Shown piece after piece: positions 34,266 through 41,408 of a stretch of 56,899 nucleotides of DNA. Position numbers and translations under genes: made by a program. The stretch is from Porphyromonadaceae bacterium UBA7176. GTDB taxonomy: Bacteria; Bacteroidota; Bacteroidia; Bacteroidales; Muribaculaceae. Position 1 is the stretch's first letter. Every line of letters begins with the position of its first letter. The stretch covers positions 1 to 56,899 of the forward strand of contig DKVO01000029.1 in assembly GCA_002491245.1 (NCBI GenBank), in the 5' to 3' direction. The notes beneath the pieces were generated by a model. The model saw only the letters and a program-made list of their open reading frames with translations, was not told the DNA's origin and made no database searches.

Positions 34266-36758
34266 ATGAAACTATCGGAACTTCAGACCGGCCAGACCGG
34301 TATCGTACTTAAAATTCACGGACACGGAGCTTTCCGCAAGCGTATCATCGAGATGGGCTTTGTCAAAGGTCATGCCGTCAAAGCCGTGCTCGACGCCCCC
34401 CTCAAAGACCCTGTCAATTACAGCATCCTTGGGTATGAGATATCGCTCAGAAGGTCGGAGGCCGACCTGATTGAAGTTGTCGCTGTCGACGATGCCGAGG
34501 CTGCTGTCATAGGTCGCGAGGTGTTGATGACGCCTCCGCCCGAAATTGCCGATACTGAAGCAAAGCGTCGTTTCGACCGCCAGCGCCATATTGTCAATGT
34601 TGCCCTTATAGGTAATCCCAACTGTGGTAAAACGAGTATCTTTAATGCCGCCTCGGGTGCCCGTGAGCATGTCGGGAACTACTCGGGAGTCACTGTCGAT
34701 GCAAAAGGCAGGCAATTTGTTTTCGAAGGCTACACGTTCAATATCGTCGATCTGCCGGGGACATATTCGCTCACATGCTATTCACCTGAGGAACTTTATG
34801 TGCGTCAATATCTGCGCGAGAACACACCAGATGTAATCCTCAATGTTGTAGACTCCTCAAATCTCGAGCGCAACCTCTTCCTCACCACTGAGCTTATCGA
34901 TATGGACTATCCGATGGTGATAGCCCTCAATATGTACGACGAGCTACGCTCAAGCGGTTCTGAGCTCGATTTCGAGGGTCTTGGCAAGATGATAGGCGTG
35001 CCGATGGTGCCTGTCGTATCGAAGACAGGAGAGGGGATGAATGCTCTTCTCGAACGTGTCATCTCGGTATATGAGGGCCGCGATAAGACTGTCCGTCATA
35101 TCCATGTCAACCTCGGAGCAGATATCGAGGGGGCTGTTCGAAAACTCGTCGATGCCATAAAAGCCTCTCCGGCCATGAGCCGGCATTTCTCTCCGCGTTA
35201 TCTGGCTATCAAACTCCTCGAGGGCGATCATGAGATAGAAGACGAGATACCGGCGGTTAATAAAACCGGCGAAAAGGCGGCGCGTGGTGGTTTCTGGCAT
35301 CGGTTGACCCGGCATGGAGCTGACGCCCGGTGGCGCCAGCATGTGAGGGCCGGTGCCGATGACCCGATAATATTGCTGCGCGATAAGATGAGGGCAAAGA
35401 TCGAAAGCCTTCACGATCAGGATATTTCGTCGATTGTAGCGGCTGAAAAGTATGGTTTCGTGGCCGGTGCCCTGGCCGAGACATACACCCCCGGCCGCAA
35501 GAACAAAGGCCGGGCCACCGCCGTGCTCGACAAACTCGCCACTAACCGCTGGCTCGGCTTCCCGATATTTTTTGCCATAATGGTGCTGATATTCTGGGCG
35601 ACTTTCGCTATCGGTAATTACCCGATGGAATGGATTGAAAACGGGGTCGCATGGCTTTCTGGACTGGTGCATCAGCTTATGCCCGACGGGCCGCTCAAAG
35701 ATCTTGTCGCCGATGGTATAATAGGCGGAGTAGGAGGCGTGATAGTGTTTCTGCCCAATATCCTCATTCTTTTCTTCTGCATCTCATTTATGGAAGACTC
35801 CGGCTATATGGCCAGGGCAGCTTTTATCATGGATAAAGTGATGCACCGTATCGGTCTCCACGGCAAATCGTTCATCCCCCTTGTCATGGGTTTCGGTTGC
35901 AATGTCCCGGCCATATTGGCCTCGCGCAGCATCGAGAGCAAGTCGAGCCGCATCATCACGGTGCTTATCAATCCGTTTATGTCGTGCTCGGCACGTCTGC
36001 CGATATATGTGTTGCTGTGCGGCACATTCTTCGCCGGCTCGGGTGGTCTTGTGATGGCCGGTCTGTATTTCGGCGGCATATTGGTGGCTGTTGTCACGGC
36101 GCGTCTGCTGCGGCGCTTCCTGTTCAAAAAAGACGAGACGCCCTTCGTGATGGAACTTCCGCCATACCGGATGCCCACGCTTAAGGCGTCGCTCAACCAT
36201 ACCTGGGGCAAAGGTAAGCAATATCTTAAGAAAATGGGTGGTATCATCTTGTTTGCCAGTGTTATAGTATGGGCGCTCAATTACTTCCCTCTTCATGATG
36301 GTGTGCCGTCGTCTGAAGTGCACTCAGAAACCGTAGAACTTGATCCCGGGCGTGATTCTTACCTCGAGATGGCCGGAAAGGCCGTCAATCCGGTCATGGC
36401 ACCCCTCGGTTTCAGCTGGCGCGCTACTGTGGCAGCTATGGCAGGAGTGCCGGCAAAAGAGATTGTGGTATCGACTCTCGGTGTGCTCTATACCAACCAG
36501 GAGGAGGTGAGCGACGCTCGTCTTGGTGCGCGTCTGCAAGCTCCGTCACCAATAACCGGAAAGCCCGATTTCACGCCGGCTGCAGCTTTGGCTTTCATGG
36601 TGTTCATCCTGTTGTATTGCCCCTGTATTGCCACCATCACAGCTATCGCCAGAGAAACCGGTTCGTGGAGATATGCCGCATTCTCGGTCGTGTACAATAC
36701 TCTTGTAGCGTGGATTTTGGCTTTCGTCACCTACCGCATCGCCCTCATGGTGCTGTGA
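34266..36758 (+). CDS. feoB: Ferrous iron transporter, FeoA-FeoB fusion
   Basis: 830 residues from ATG 34266. Residues 1-75 are a FeoA SH3-like domain (KLSELQTGQTGIVLKI, RIIEMGFVKGHAVK). A linker leads to the FeoB G domain: G1 GNPNCGKTS at 116-124, G3 DLPGTYS (about 159-165) and G4 NMYD. The C-terminal half has two Gate motifs with Cys, in GFGCNVPAI and YCPCIATITA, and about 8-10 membrane helices. It imports Fe2+ across the inner membrane using nucleotide switching. A FeoA-FeoB fusion is typical of Bacteroidales. No Fur box was identified by eye. Confidence 0.96.
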   Translation: MKLSELQTGQTGIVLKIHGHGAFRKRIIEMGFVKGHAVKAVLDAPLKDPVNYSILGYEISLRRSEADLIEVVAVDDAEAAVIGREVLMTPPPEIADTEAKRRFDRQRHIVNVALIGNPNCGKTSIFNAASGAREHVGNYSGVTVDAKGRQFVFEGYTFNIVDLPGTYSLTCYSPEELYVRQYLRENTPDVILNVVDSSNLERNLFLTTELIDMDYPMVIALNMYDELRSSGSELDFEGLGKMIGVPMVPVVSKTGEGMNALLERVISVYEGRDKTVRHIHVNLGADIEGAVRKLVDAIKASPAMSRHFSPRYLAIKLLEGDHEIEDEIPAVNKTGEKAARGGFWHRLTRHGADARWRQHVRAGADDPIILLRDKMRAKIESLHDQDISSIVAAEKYGFVAGALAETYTPGRKNKGRATAVLDKLATNRWLGFPIFFAIMVLIFWATFAIGNYPMEWIENGVAWLSGLVHQLMPDGPLKDLVADGIIGGVGGVIVFLPNILILFFCISFMEDSGYMARAAFIMDKVMHRIGLHGKSFIPLVMGFGCNVPAILASRSIESKSSRIITVLINPFMSCSARLPIYVLLCGTFFAGSGGLVMAGLYFGGILVAVVTARLLRRFLFKKDETPFVMELPPYRMPTLKASLNHTWGKGKQYLKKMGGIILFASVIVWALNYFPLHDGVPSSEVHSETVELDPGRDSYLEMAGKAVNPVMAPLGFSWRATVAAMAGVPAKEIVVSTLGVLYTNQEEVSDARLGARLQAPSPITGKPDFTPAAALAFMVFILLYCPCIATITAIARETGSWRYAAFSVVYNTLVAWILAFVTYRIALMVL

Positions 36759-36783
36759 CCGGCATAAACTCCTGACATATTTT

Positions 36784-36814
36784 TTTGTAAACCGGGGGAA
36801 AATATGTAACTTTG
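36784..36814 (+). promoter_or_regulatory. Promoter of the dCMP deaminase gene, near-leaderless
   Basis: TTTG (36784-36787) and TAACTTTG (36807-36814) are 19 bases apart, a perfect match. The ATG at 36822 lies only 7 bases after the -7 box, so the transcript should begin within about 4 bases of the start codon. Confidence 0.75.
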
Positions 36815-36821
36815 CCATACT

Positions 36822-37271
36822 ATGAACAGCAATAACGACAAACAGGAAGTGCTTGACCGGCGATATCTGCGCATGGCTTTCATATGGGCGGAAAATTCAT
36901 ATTGCCAACGCCGCAAGGTGGGGGCTATATTGGTCAAGGACAAGATGATAATATCGGACGGCTACAACGGCACCCCGGCAGGATTTGAGAACGTGTGTGA
37001 GGACAGCGACGGAGTGACAAAGCCGTATGTCCTTCATGCAGAAGCTAATGCTATATCGAAGGTTGCTCGAAGCAACAACTCGTCGGAAGGGTCGACACTC
37101 TATGTCACGGCGTCGCCGTGTCTCGAATGCGCCAAACTTATAATCCAGGCCGGCATAAAGAGGGTGGTGTTCAACGACCTCTACCGTCTCTGCGACGGTA
37201 TTGACCTGTTGCGTCGGGCCGGCGTGGAGTGTGTCCACATCAAAAGCCTCGGGGCTGAAGCCGAGGGATAA
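36822..37271 (+). CDS. Deoxycytidylate (dCMP) deaminase family protein
   Basis: 149 residues. The zinc deaminase motifs are HAE (His72, Glu74) and PCLEC (Cys100, Cys103). The N-terminal region SYCQRRKVGAILVKDKMIIS and GYNGTPAGFENVCED matches the dCMP deaminase/ComEB branch. It would convert dCMP to dUMP for thymidylate synthesis in the cytosol. It is followed 20 bases later by an S41 protease, a pairing seen in other Bacteroidales as far as I recall. Confidence 0.9.
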   Translation: MNSNNDKQEVLDRRYLRMAFIWAENSYCQRRKVGAILVKDKMIISDGYNGTPAGFENVCEDSDGVTKPYVLHAEANAISKVARSNNSSEGSTLYVTASPCLECAKLIIQAGIKRVVFNDLYRLCDGIDLLRRAGVECVHIKSLGAEAEG

Positions 37272-37291
37272 CGTAAATTTGTAAACCGAAG

Positions 37292-38938
37292 ATGGAAAAC
37301 CGCAGATATATGCTCTGGCTGCCTGTCGTGGCGGCTGTATTCCTTATTGCCGGCCTGTGGATGGGGCGTTCGCTCGATGGGCGGCGACCTGTCAGCGATG
37401 CCAGACAGAAGCTCAACAGGATATTCGATGTGATTGAAGCCCGGTATGTGGACCCGGTGGATTTCGACAGTCTTGTGGAACTGTCGATCCCCGAGATCCT
37501 CCGCAATCTTGATCCGCACTCGTCGTACATTCCGGCCGATATGAGGGTTGCTTCCGACCGCTCGCTCGAAGGGTCGTTCTATGGCATCGGCATCCAGTTC
37601 CAGATGCTCAACGACACACTCTATGTCCTTGAGGTCATAAGCGGAGGCGGTGCCGATGATGCCGGAATGCAGCCCGGCGACAGGGTGATAGAGGTCGACG
37701 GGGAGAATATCGCTGGAGTCAATGCCGGCGAAGAGCATCTGTTCAGTCTCTTGCGCGGCGAGAAAGACACACATGTGAAGCTCGGCGTGAAGCGTCACAA
37801 CAATCCCGGTCTTGTCTATTTCGACATCGTACGTGCCGAAGTGCCGGTGTCGCCTGTCGATGCGTCGTACATGCTCAATGACTCGGTAGGATATATCCGT
37901 CTTGGTAAATTCTCTGAGAATACATATCCCGAGGTACTGACCACACTCGGACAGCTGCGCTACGACGGCGCAAAGAGTTTTGTTGTCGACCTCCGTGGCA
38001 ATGGCGGCGGATATATGAACCCTGCGGTACTGGTTGCCAACGAATTCCTTGAGCCCGACCATATCATAGTGATGACCAAGGGTCGCACTGCAGCCGATCA
38101 TAGTGTGCTTGTTTCTGACGGCCTCGGCACATTTACGGGAGAGAAACTTGTGATACTCATCGACGAATTCTCGGCCAGCTCGAGCGAAATTCTTACCGGA
38201 GCTATCCAGGACAACGACCGCGGCCTTGTGATTGGTCGACGCTCGTTTGGAAAGGGTTTGGTTCAGAGTCCGTTCGAGTTGCCCGATTCAAGCGAGTTCC
38301 GCCTCACGGTCCAGCGATACTACACACCGTCGGGCCGTTGTATCCAGAAGACTTACAAGCCCGGCCGTACAGGTGAATATGAGACCGAGATATTCGATCG
38401 CTACGACCGCGGCGAGATTTTCTCGGCCGACAGTCTGAGGGTCGACAGCACGCTCATATTCAAAACCACCACCGGAAGGCCTGTGTATGGTGGCGGAGGC
38501 ATCATTCCTGACGTTTTTGTGCCTTCAGATACCACGGGAGTGACCTCATACTACATCAAAGTGGCAAACTCGGGGCTTCTGCGCAAATTTGCCTACGAAT
38601 ATGCCGACTTGAACCGGGAAAGCCTCAACGAGAGCCGTAATGTCGATGAGATGCTTGCCAAACTTCCGGCTGACAACGTGCTCCTGCAGTCTTTTGTCAA
38701 CTATGCGCAGAACAAGGGAGGTGTGGCTCCCCGGTGGTATTATATCAACATTTCGTCCAGGTTGATTGTTAATCAGATAAAAGCGTTGATTGCACGCGAT
38801 ATAGTCGGTATGGACGGCTATTTTCAGGTGATCAATGCCAACGACCCGGTGGTCAATGAAGCCCTGCGGCAACTCGAGAGCGGCGGCGCAGATTTCCCCC
38901 TGGCCGACAAAACGACAATCGACACCGTCCATGAATAA
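37292..38938 (+). CDS. S41 family C-terminal processing peptidase
   Basis: 548 residues with an N-terminal membrane anchor or signal (LWLPVVAAVFLIAGLWMG, about 9-26). A PDZ domain (about 85-165, with FYGIGIQFQMLNDTLYVLEV and GMQPGDRVIEVDGENI) is followed by the protease core: DLRGNGGGYMNPAV, a Ser-rich nucleophile loop EFSASSSE (292-299) and Lys321 in RSFGKGLVQ. It processes or degrades periplasmic proteins at their C-termini. The stop overlaps the next start by 8 bases, so translation is coupled to the cyclo-ligase gene. Confidence 0.94.
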   Translation: MENRRYMLWLPVVAAVFLIAGLWMGRSLDGRRPVSDARQKLNRIFDVIEARYVDPVDFDSLVELSIPEILRNLDPHSSYIPADMRVASDRSLEGSFYGIGIQFQMLNDTLYVLEVISGGGADDAGMQPGDRVIEVDGENIAGVNAGEEHLFSLLRGEKDTHVKLGVKRHNNPGLVYFDIVRAEVPVSPVDASYMLNDSVGYIRLGKFSENTYPEVLTTLGQLRYDGAKSFVVDLRGNGGGYMNPAVLVANEFLEPDHIIVMTKGRTAADHSVLVSDGLGTFTGEKLVILIDEFSASSSEILTGAIQDNDRGLVIGRRSFGKGLVQSPFELPDSSEFRLTVQRYYTPSGRCIQKTYKPGRTGEYETEIFDRYDRGEIFSADSLRVDSTLIFKTTTGRPVYGGGGIIPDVFVPSDTTGVTSYYIKVANSGLLRKFAYEYADLNRESLNESRNVDEMLAKLPADNVLLQSFVNYAQNKGGVAPRWYYINISSRLIVNQIKALIARDIVGMDGYFQVINANDPVVNEALRQLESGGADFPLADKTTIDTVHE

Positions 38939-39482
38939 AAACGACATACGGCGCAGCGTACGCGCCCGTAAACAGATGCTCGATGAGGCCGAACGGCTTG
39001 CTGCCGCTCAGCGCGTATTCGATACCGTCCGGAAGATGGCCGCCTATACCGTGGCTCACCGGGTGTTGCTCTACCACTCCTTGCCCGACGAATTATCGAC
39101 ACACTTGTTTTTCGAAAATTCGCCCTCGGATAAAACTTATTATCTGCCGCGAGTCAACGGCCTTGACCTTGAGATACTTCCTTACGAACGCTCAAGGATG
39201 CATCTTGGCGCATTCCGCATCGAGGAACCGGATGGCGACGATACTGTAGACATTTCTGAAATCGACCTTGTCATAGTTCCGGCTGTAGCCTACGACCGTG
39301 CCGGCAATCGTGTGGGCCGTGGCAAGGGTTACTACGACCGTCTGCTCAGCCGCTCGCGAGCCACAACGATAGGCATCTGCTATGACTTCCAACTCGTCGA
39401 CGAAATAGAAACCGACGAATTCGATATACCTGTCGATTTCGTTGTCGCCGACGGCCACCCCATAATCCGCCGCAAACGGTAG
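38931..39482 (+). CDS. 5-formyltetrahydrofolate cyclo-ligase
   Basis: 183 residues from ATG 38931, which overlaps the protease stop by 8 bases (longer in-frame readings run into the protease gene). Family motifs are NKNDIRRSVRARKQML at the N-terminus, LPRVNGLDLEILPY, and the ATP/phosphate loop GNRVGRGKGYYDRLL near 135-150. It converts 5-formyl-THF to 5,10-methenyl-THF with ATP. A slightly short but complete member. Confidence 0.92.
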   Translation: MNKNDIRRSVRARKQMLDEAERLAAAQRVFDTVRKMAAYTVAHRVLLYHSLPDELSTHLFFENSPSDKTYYLPRVNGLDLEILPYERSRMHLGAFRIEEPDGDDTVDISEIDLVIVPAVAYDRAGNRVGRGKGYYDRLLSRSRATTIGICYDFQLVDEIETDEFDIPVDFVVADGHPIIRRKR

Positions 39483-39586
39483 GGCTTGTGAAACATAGTT
39501 GTCTGGCTGTATAGATTGAGAATACAAATATTATAGGTGGATATATTGTAATTGTAATACATTTGCAGTATAATAAGATTAGAACT

Positions 39587-39844
39587 ATGGATGTTGCATT
39601 AACAAAGAAAAATCAGAGTTTCCGCCTATCTGTTGACTTGATAGAAAGATTTAAGCTTATGGCAAAGCGTCAGAACCGCAGTCTTAATAATTTTGTAGAG
39701 ACATTGTTGTTGGACGCTGCCTATAACGAGCCTAATGCTGAGACTCTTTCCGCGATGAAAGAAGCGGAAAGCGGCAAGCTTTGCAATGAACCGGCGATAG
39801 ATACATCGTCGGTAGATGCTATGATTAAGTCTATAGGATTATGA
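39587..39844 (+). CDS. Ribbon-helix-helix antitoxin-like protein (type II TA remnant)
   Basis: 85 residues from ATG 39587. The N-terminus, QSFRLSVDLIERFKLMAKRQ followed by NRSLNNFVETLLLDAA, has the beta-strand, helix, turn, helix pattern of ribbon-helix-helix DNA-binding proteins. The C-terminal half (NAETLSAMKEAESGKLCNEP) is the disordered, toxin-binding type seen in RelB/DinJ-like antitoxins. Its stop overlaps the ATG of the next frame (ATGA at 39841), the usual antitoxin-toxin coupling. The toxin is reduced to 23 codons, so this is probably an orphan antitoxin. The surrounding sequence is AT-rich. Confidence 0.75.
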   Translation: MDVALTKKNQSFRLSVDLIERFKLMAKRQNRSLNNFVETLLLDAAYNEPNAETLSAMKEAESGKLCNEPAIDTSSVDAMIKSIGL

Positions 39845-39912
39845 AGAAGCTGAAGCCGTCCACTCAATTTAAAACGGACATCAAGCGTATTCTTAATAAT
39901 CAACTGTGGTGA
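39841..39912 (+). pseudogene. Truncated RelE/YafQ-type toxin remnant
   Basis: The frame starting at the overlapping ATG reads MKKLKPSTQFKTDIKRILNN and then QLW and a stop. MKKLKPSTQFKxDxKR is a typical start of YafQ/RelE-type mRNA interferases of about 90 residues, yet it ends after 23 codons. The next 140 bases do not restore a recognisable toxin C-terminus in any frame, indicating deletion rather than a single nonsense mutation. A sequencing error alone would not explain this. Confidence 0.65.
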
Positions 39913-40054
39913 AAAAGCACGGATAAGCTTCGTCGAAATTGAGGTACCTTTGCATACCGACAAGATGGTGTATATCCAGTTTTTGTTAACGGATATAAAA
40001 GCCAAAGTGCCGGTGAAGAGGTATTTGACATTTTGGATTTGTGCTGAAGTGTGA
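39913..40054 (+). other. Decayed sequence downstream of toxin remnant
   Basis: No complete gene. One frame from about 39934 reads GTFAYRQDGVYPVFVNGYKS and on to a stop at about 40050, which looks weakly protein-like but has no start and no family I recognise. It may be the tail of another lost gene. It ends just before the MscS promoter. Confidence 0.3.
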
Positions 40055-40081
40055 TTTGTTCGCGAAAAATCGCTAATTTTG
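40055..40081 (+). promoter_or_regulatory. Probable promoter of mscS, leaderless
   Basis: TAATTTTG (40074-40081) sits 5 bases before the ATG at 40087, so the mRNA would begin at or next to the start codon. The best -33 candidate, TTTG (40055-40058), is rather close (15-base spacer). Confidence 0.45.
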
Positions 40082-40086
40082 CGGAC

Positions 40087-41259
40087 ATGTTTCAACTTAT
40101 TTCTGATTTTGTGGCGCAGTACATCACAGGTTCTGTGCCAGCGTTTACAGTGATTATGCTTGTCGTGACGGCCCTTATGGCTATTGCGGCGTATTATATC
40201 GTAAAATATCTTTTAGGTTTTGTAGAGAAAATAATAAGTCACAGTTCGACCGACTGGGATGATGACCTAATCAACCAATCACTCCTCAAGGCGATATCGC
40301 AACTTGCTCCGGCGATATTCGTGAGCTGGGCTATCCCGACTTATTTTGCCTACGATGTTGAGTCGCTCGTATGGATGTCGAAATTGACCTCGCTCTATAT
40401 CGTGGTGGCAGCGGTGCGTGTGGTCACGATATTTGTTGGAAATCTCTACATGGCTCTTGCACACCGGCCTCGCTACAAAATGTATGCCGTCAAGGGGGTA
40501 TTCCAGATGTTCAAGCTTATAGTGATAGGCGTCGGTGTCATAGTGGGGGTGAGTATACTTATCGGCAGGTCTCCAGTTGCTATCATCACAGCCTTGGGTG
40601 CTTCGGCAGCAGTGCTGATGCTGGTGTTTAAAGACACGATACTGGGCCTTGTGGCGTCGGTGCAGCTTACGGCCAACAATATGCTGCACCGCGGTGACTG
40701 GATTGTGGCGGAGAAGCACGATGCTAACGGCGAGGTTATCGATGTGTCGCTGACGACGGTGAAGGTGCGCAACTGGGATAATTCGGTGACTACGGTTCCT
40801 CCGTATTCGCTGGTGTCGGAGTCGTTCAAGAATTATGAACCGATGCGAGAGTCGGGAGGGCGCAGGGTGGACCGGTCGATATATATCGATGCCAACAGTG
40901 TACGGTTCTGCACGTCGGCTGAACTTGAGTCGCTCCGGGCTGATGGGTGGCTCGAGGGGTTGGATGTGGCGGAAGCGGCTCGAGAAATCAATTTAGGGCT
41001 TCTGCGCCGATATCTCGAGCATTATCTGGCTACTAATCCTGAAGTTAACAGTGAGATGCTCCATATGGTGCGTCAGCTGGCTCCAACGTCGTCAGGTCTT
41101 CCTCTACAGCTTTATTTCTTTACCCGAACCACTGAGTGGCAAGCATATGAAAATGTGCAGGGTGATATCTTCGACCATGTCTATGCTGTGATCGGTCGCT
41201 TTGGTCTGCGGATATATCAGACACCTGCCGGAGCGGATTTACGGTCATTACGGGATTAA
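40087..41259 (+). CDS. MscS family mechanosensitive ion channel
   Basis: 390 residues from ATG 40087; the GTG at 40051 lies upstream of the -7 box. Membrane helices at about 15-40, 70-90, 97-117 and 135-160 precede the pore helix and beta domain (ALGASAAVLMLVFKDTILGLV, then NNMLHRGDWIVAEKHDANGE and VIDVSLTTVKVRNWDNSVTTVPPYSLV). This is the YbdG/MscM-like branch with a longer C-terminus. It opens under membrane tension to release solutes on osmotic downshock. Confidence 0.92.
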   Translation: MFQLISDFVAQYITGSVPAFTVIMLVVTALMAIAAYYIVKYLLGFVEKIISHSSTDWDDDLINQSLLKAISQLAPAIFVSWAIPTYFAYDVESLVWMSKLTSLYIVVAAVRVVTIFVGNLYMALAHRPRYKMYAVKGVFQMFKLIVIGVGVIVGVSILIGRSPVAIITALGASAAVLMLVFKDTILGLVASVQLTANNMLHRGDWIVAEKHDANGEVIDVSLTTVKVRNWDNSVTTVPPYSLVSESFKNYEPMRESGGRRVDRSIYIDANSVRFCTSAELESLRADGWLEGLDVAEAAREINLGLLRRYLEHYLATNPEVNSEMLHMVRQLAPTSSGLPLQLYFFTRTTEWQAYENVQGDIFDHVYAVIGRFGLRIYQTPAGADLRSLRD

Positions 41260-41312
41260 TCGATAAAATCGGGCGGTTTTTCGACGTTTGGACCGCCGAG
41301 GTAGAGAGTGGA

Positions 41313-41343
41313 TTGCGGAAACGGAAGATGCTTGCTAACTTTG
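41313..41343 (+). promoter_or_regulatory. Promoter of the outer-membrane barrel gene
   Basis: TTG (41313-41315) and TAACTTTG (41336-41343) with a 20-base spacer match the Bacteroidota consensus well. The leader to the ATG at 41409 is about 60 bases. Confidence 0.7.
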
Positions 41344-41408
41344 TAACGTGAAAGAAAGAGAAAGTCTAAACGCTTAAATGCTTATTGATGGTTTTGCATA
41401 GAATTAAC

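Noticed and set aside
41260..41310. Possible terminator hairpin (GGGCGGT...ACCGCC) after mscS
   Set aside because: The stem is short, the loop is about 14 bases and no T-run follows; support is too weak.
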